64,000 bases of DNA from Pseudomonas sp. St316 (GTDB taxonomy: Bacteria; Pseudomonadota; Gammaproteobacteria; Pseudomonadales; Pseudomonadaceae). Positions 63,612 through 64,000 of this stretch are shown one piece after another (positions within the stretch are counted from its first letter, which is position 1; every line of letters begins with the position of its first letter). The notes below the pieces were generated by a model that worked only from the letters and a program-made list of their open reading frames with translations, was not told where the DNA came from and did not search any database. The stretch lies in the NCBI RefSeq assembly GCF_018325905.1, contig NZ_AP021901.1:1302001-1366000 (forward strand), read 5' to 3'. Both the position numbers and the translations under genes were made by a program.

Positions 63612-64000
63612 ACTGACAGTCGCCGGTCGACAATGGACGGTGGCGGCGGGCAGTAACCTGCTGGACGCGTTGAACGGCGCTGGCGTGGCGGTGCCCTACA
63701 GTTGTCGCGCCGGCAGTTGCCACGCCTGCCTGGTGCAGTGCGTGGGCGGCGATGTACGCGACAGTCGTCCCGACGCCTTGAACCCGGCGCAACGCGATCA
63801 GGGCTGGCGGCTGGCCTGCCAATGCCAGGTAGTCGAGGATGTGCGGATCCACACCTTCGACCCGCAACGCGACGGTCAGGGCGCCCACGTGGCAGCGGTG
63901 GATTGGCTCGGTGGCGAGGTGCTGCGCCTGCGCGTCACCCCCGAGCGGCCGCTGCGGTATCGGGCCGGGCAGCATCTGGTGTTGTGGGCCGGCGACGTGG
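63604..64000 (+). CDS. Iron-sulfur ferredoxin-reductase protein, truncated by the right edge
   Basis: The visible 132 residues start MPELTVAGRQWTV. A plant-type 2Fe-2S ferredoxin domain is seen with Cys in PYSCRAGSCHACLVQC and the fourth Cys in LACQCQV. A flavin reductase domain then begins (LRLRVTPERPLRYRAGQHLV). The whole should be an electron-transfer reductase that passes NAD(P)H electrons through FAD to the 2Fe-2S centre. The partner is unknown; the 3' end lies outside the window. Overlap with the cyclase gene indicates an operon. Confidence 0.9.
   Translation, partial: MPELTVAGRQWTVAAGSNLLDALNGAGVAVPYSCRAGSCHACLVQCVGGDVRDSRPDALNPAQRDQGWRLACQCQVVEDVRIHTFDPQRDGQGAHVAAVDWLGGEVLRLRVTPERPLRYRAGQHLVLWAGDV

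Overview
The window is a stretch of chromosome from a Pseudomonas of the P. fluorescens complex. The evidence is the high GC content, a membrane-bound PQQ glucose dehydrogenase, a MifS/MifR-like pair beside an alpha-ketoglutarate permease, an AruI-like decarboxylase, and dense REP palindromes of the 'gtgggagcaagcttgctcgcga' type with a RAYT transposase. No tRNA, rRNA, CRISPR array, classical insertion sequence or prophage was seen. Species was assigned by recognition only; no database search was possible.

Layout. 1-11.3 kb: the catalytic part of an enterotoxin-A-like ADP-ribosyltransferase (cut by the left edge and frameshifted), then housekeeping genes: L,D-transpeptidase, two Nudix hydrolases, gamma carbonic anhydrase, DUF1289, Pr6Pr, VF530, gcd, purT, a VUT-family transporter, and a siderophore-interacting reductase with its PadR/YqjI-like repressor. 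11.6-20.8 kb: a CS1/cable-type (alternate chaperone-usher) pilus locus with one usher, one chaperone, two tip-adhesin paralogues (the first broken at a G8 tract), one divergent pilin and four closely related pilins. 20.8-30.2 kb: a bifunctional penicillin-binding protein, a RAYT gene between two REP doublets, an amino-acid permease behind a structured leader, an AT-rich GtrII-like glucosyltransferase and an FMN glutamate-synthase-like protein. 30.4-40.6 kb: a 29-unit 8-bp minisatellite, then a translationally coupled minus-strand operon (REC-PAS-GGDEF-EAL, REC-GGDEF-EAL, di-heme peroxidase, membrane histidine kinase, REC-histidine kinase), with a divergent REC/degenerate HD-GYP gene. This signalling cluster is the best candidate for an undescribed system. 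40.8-64 kb: Nudix, LysE and GNAT genes, metR/metE, a hydrolase, LysR/aruI, AraC with a monooxygenase-like gene, a flavin reductase, a secreted 13-residue-repeat protein, a DUF347 protein, an alpha-ketoglutarate permease with a sigma-54 promoter and mifRS, class I fumarase, a diguanylate cyclase and a ferredoxin reductase cut by the right edge.

Two cross-cutting points. First, four genes (toxin, tip adhesin 1, GtrII, REC-kinase) each carry one frameshift, and each is repaired by adding a single G/C to a G/C homopolymer. Either the assembly undercalls homopolymers or some of these are real, possibly phase-variable, mutations; the G8 tract in the adhesin is the most plausible biological switch. 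Second, REP doublets fill most intergenic gaps, and at three of them they sit in or against tandem repeats (8 bp, 39 bp and 134 bp units).
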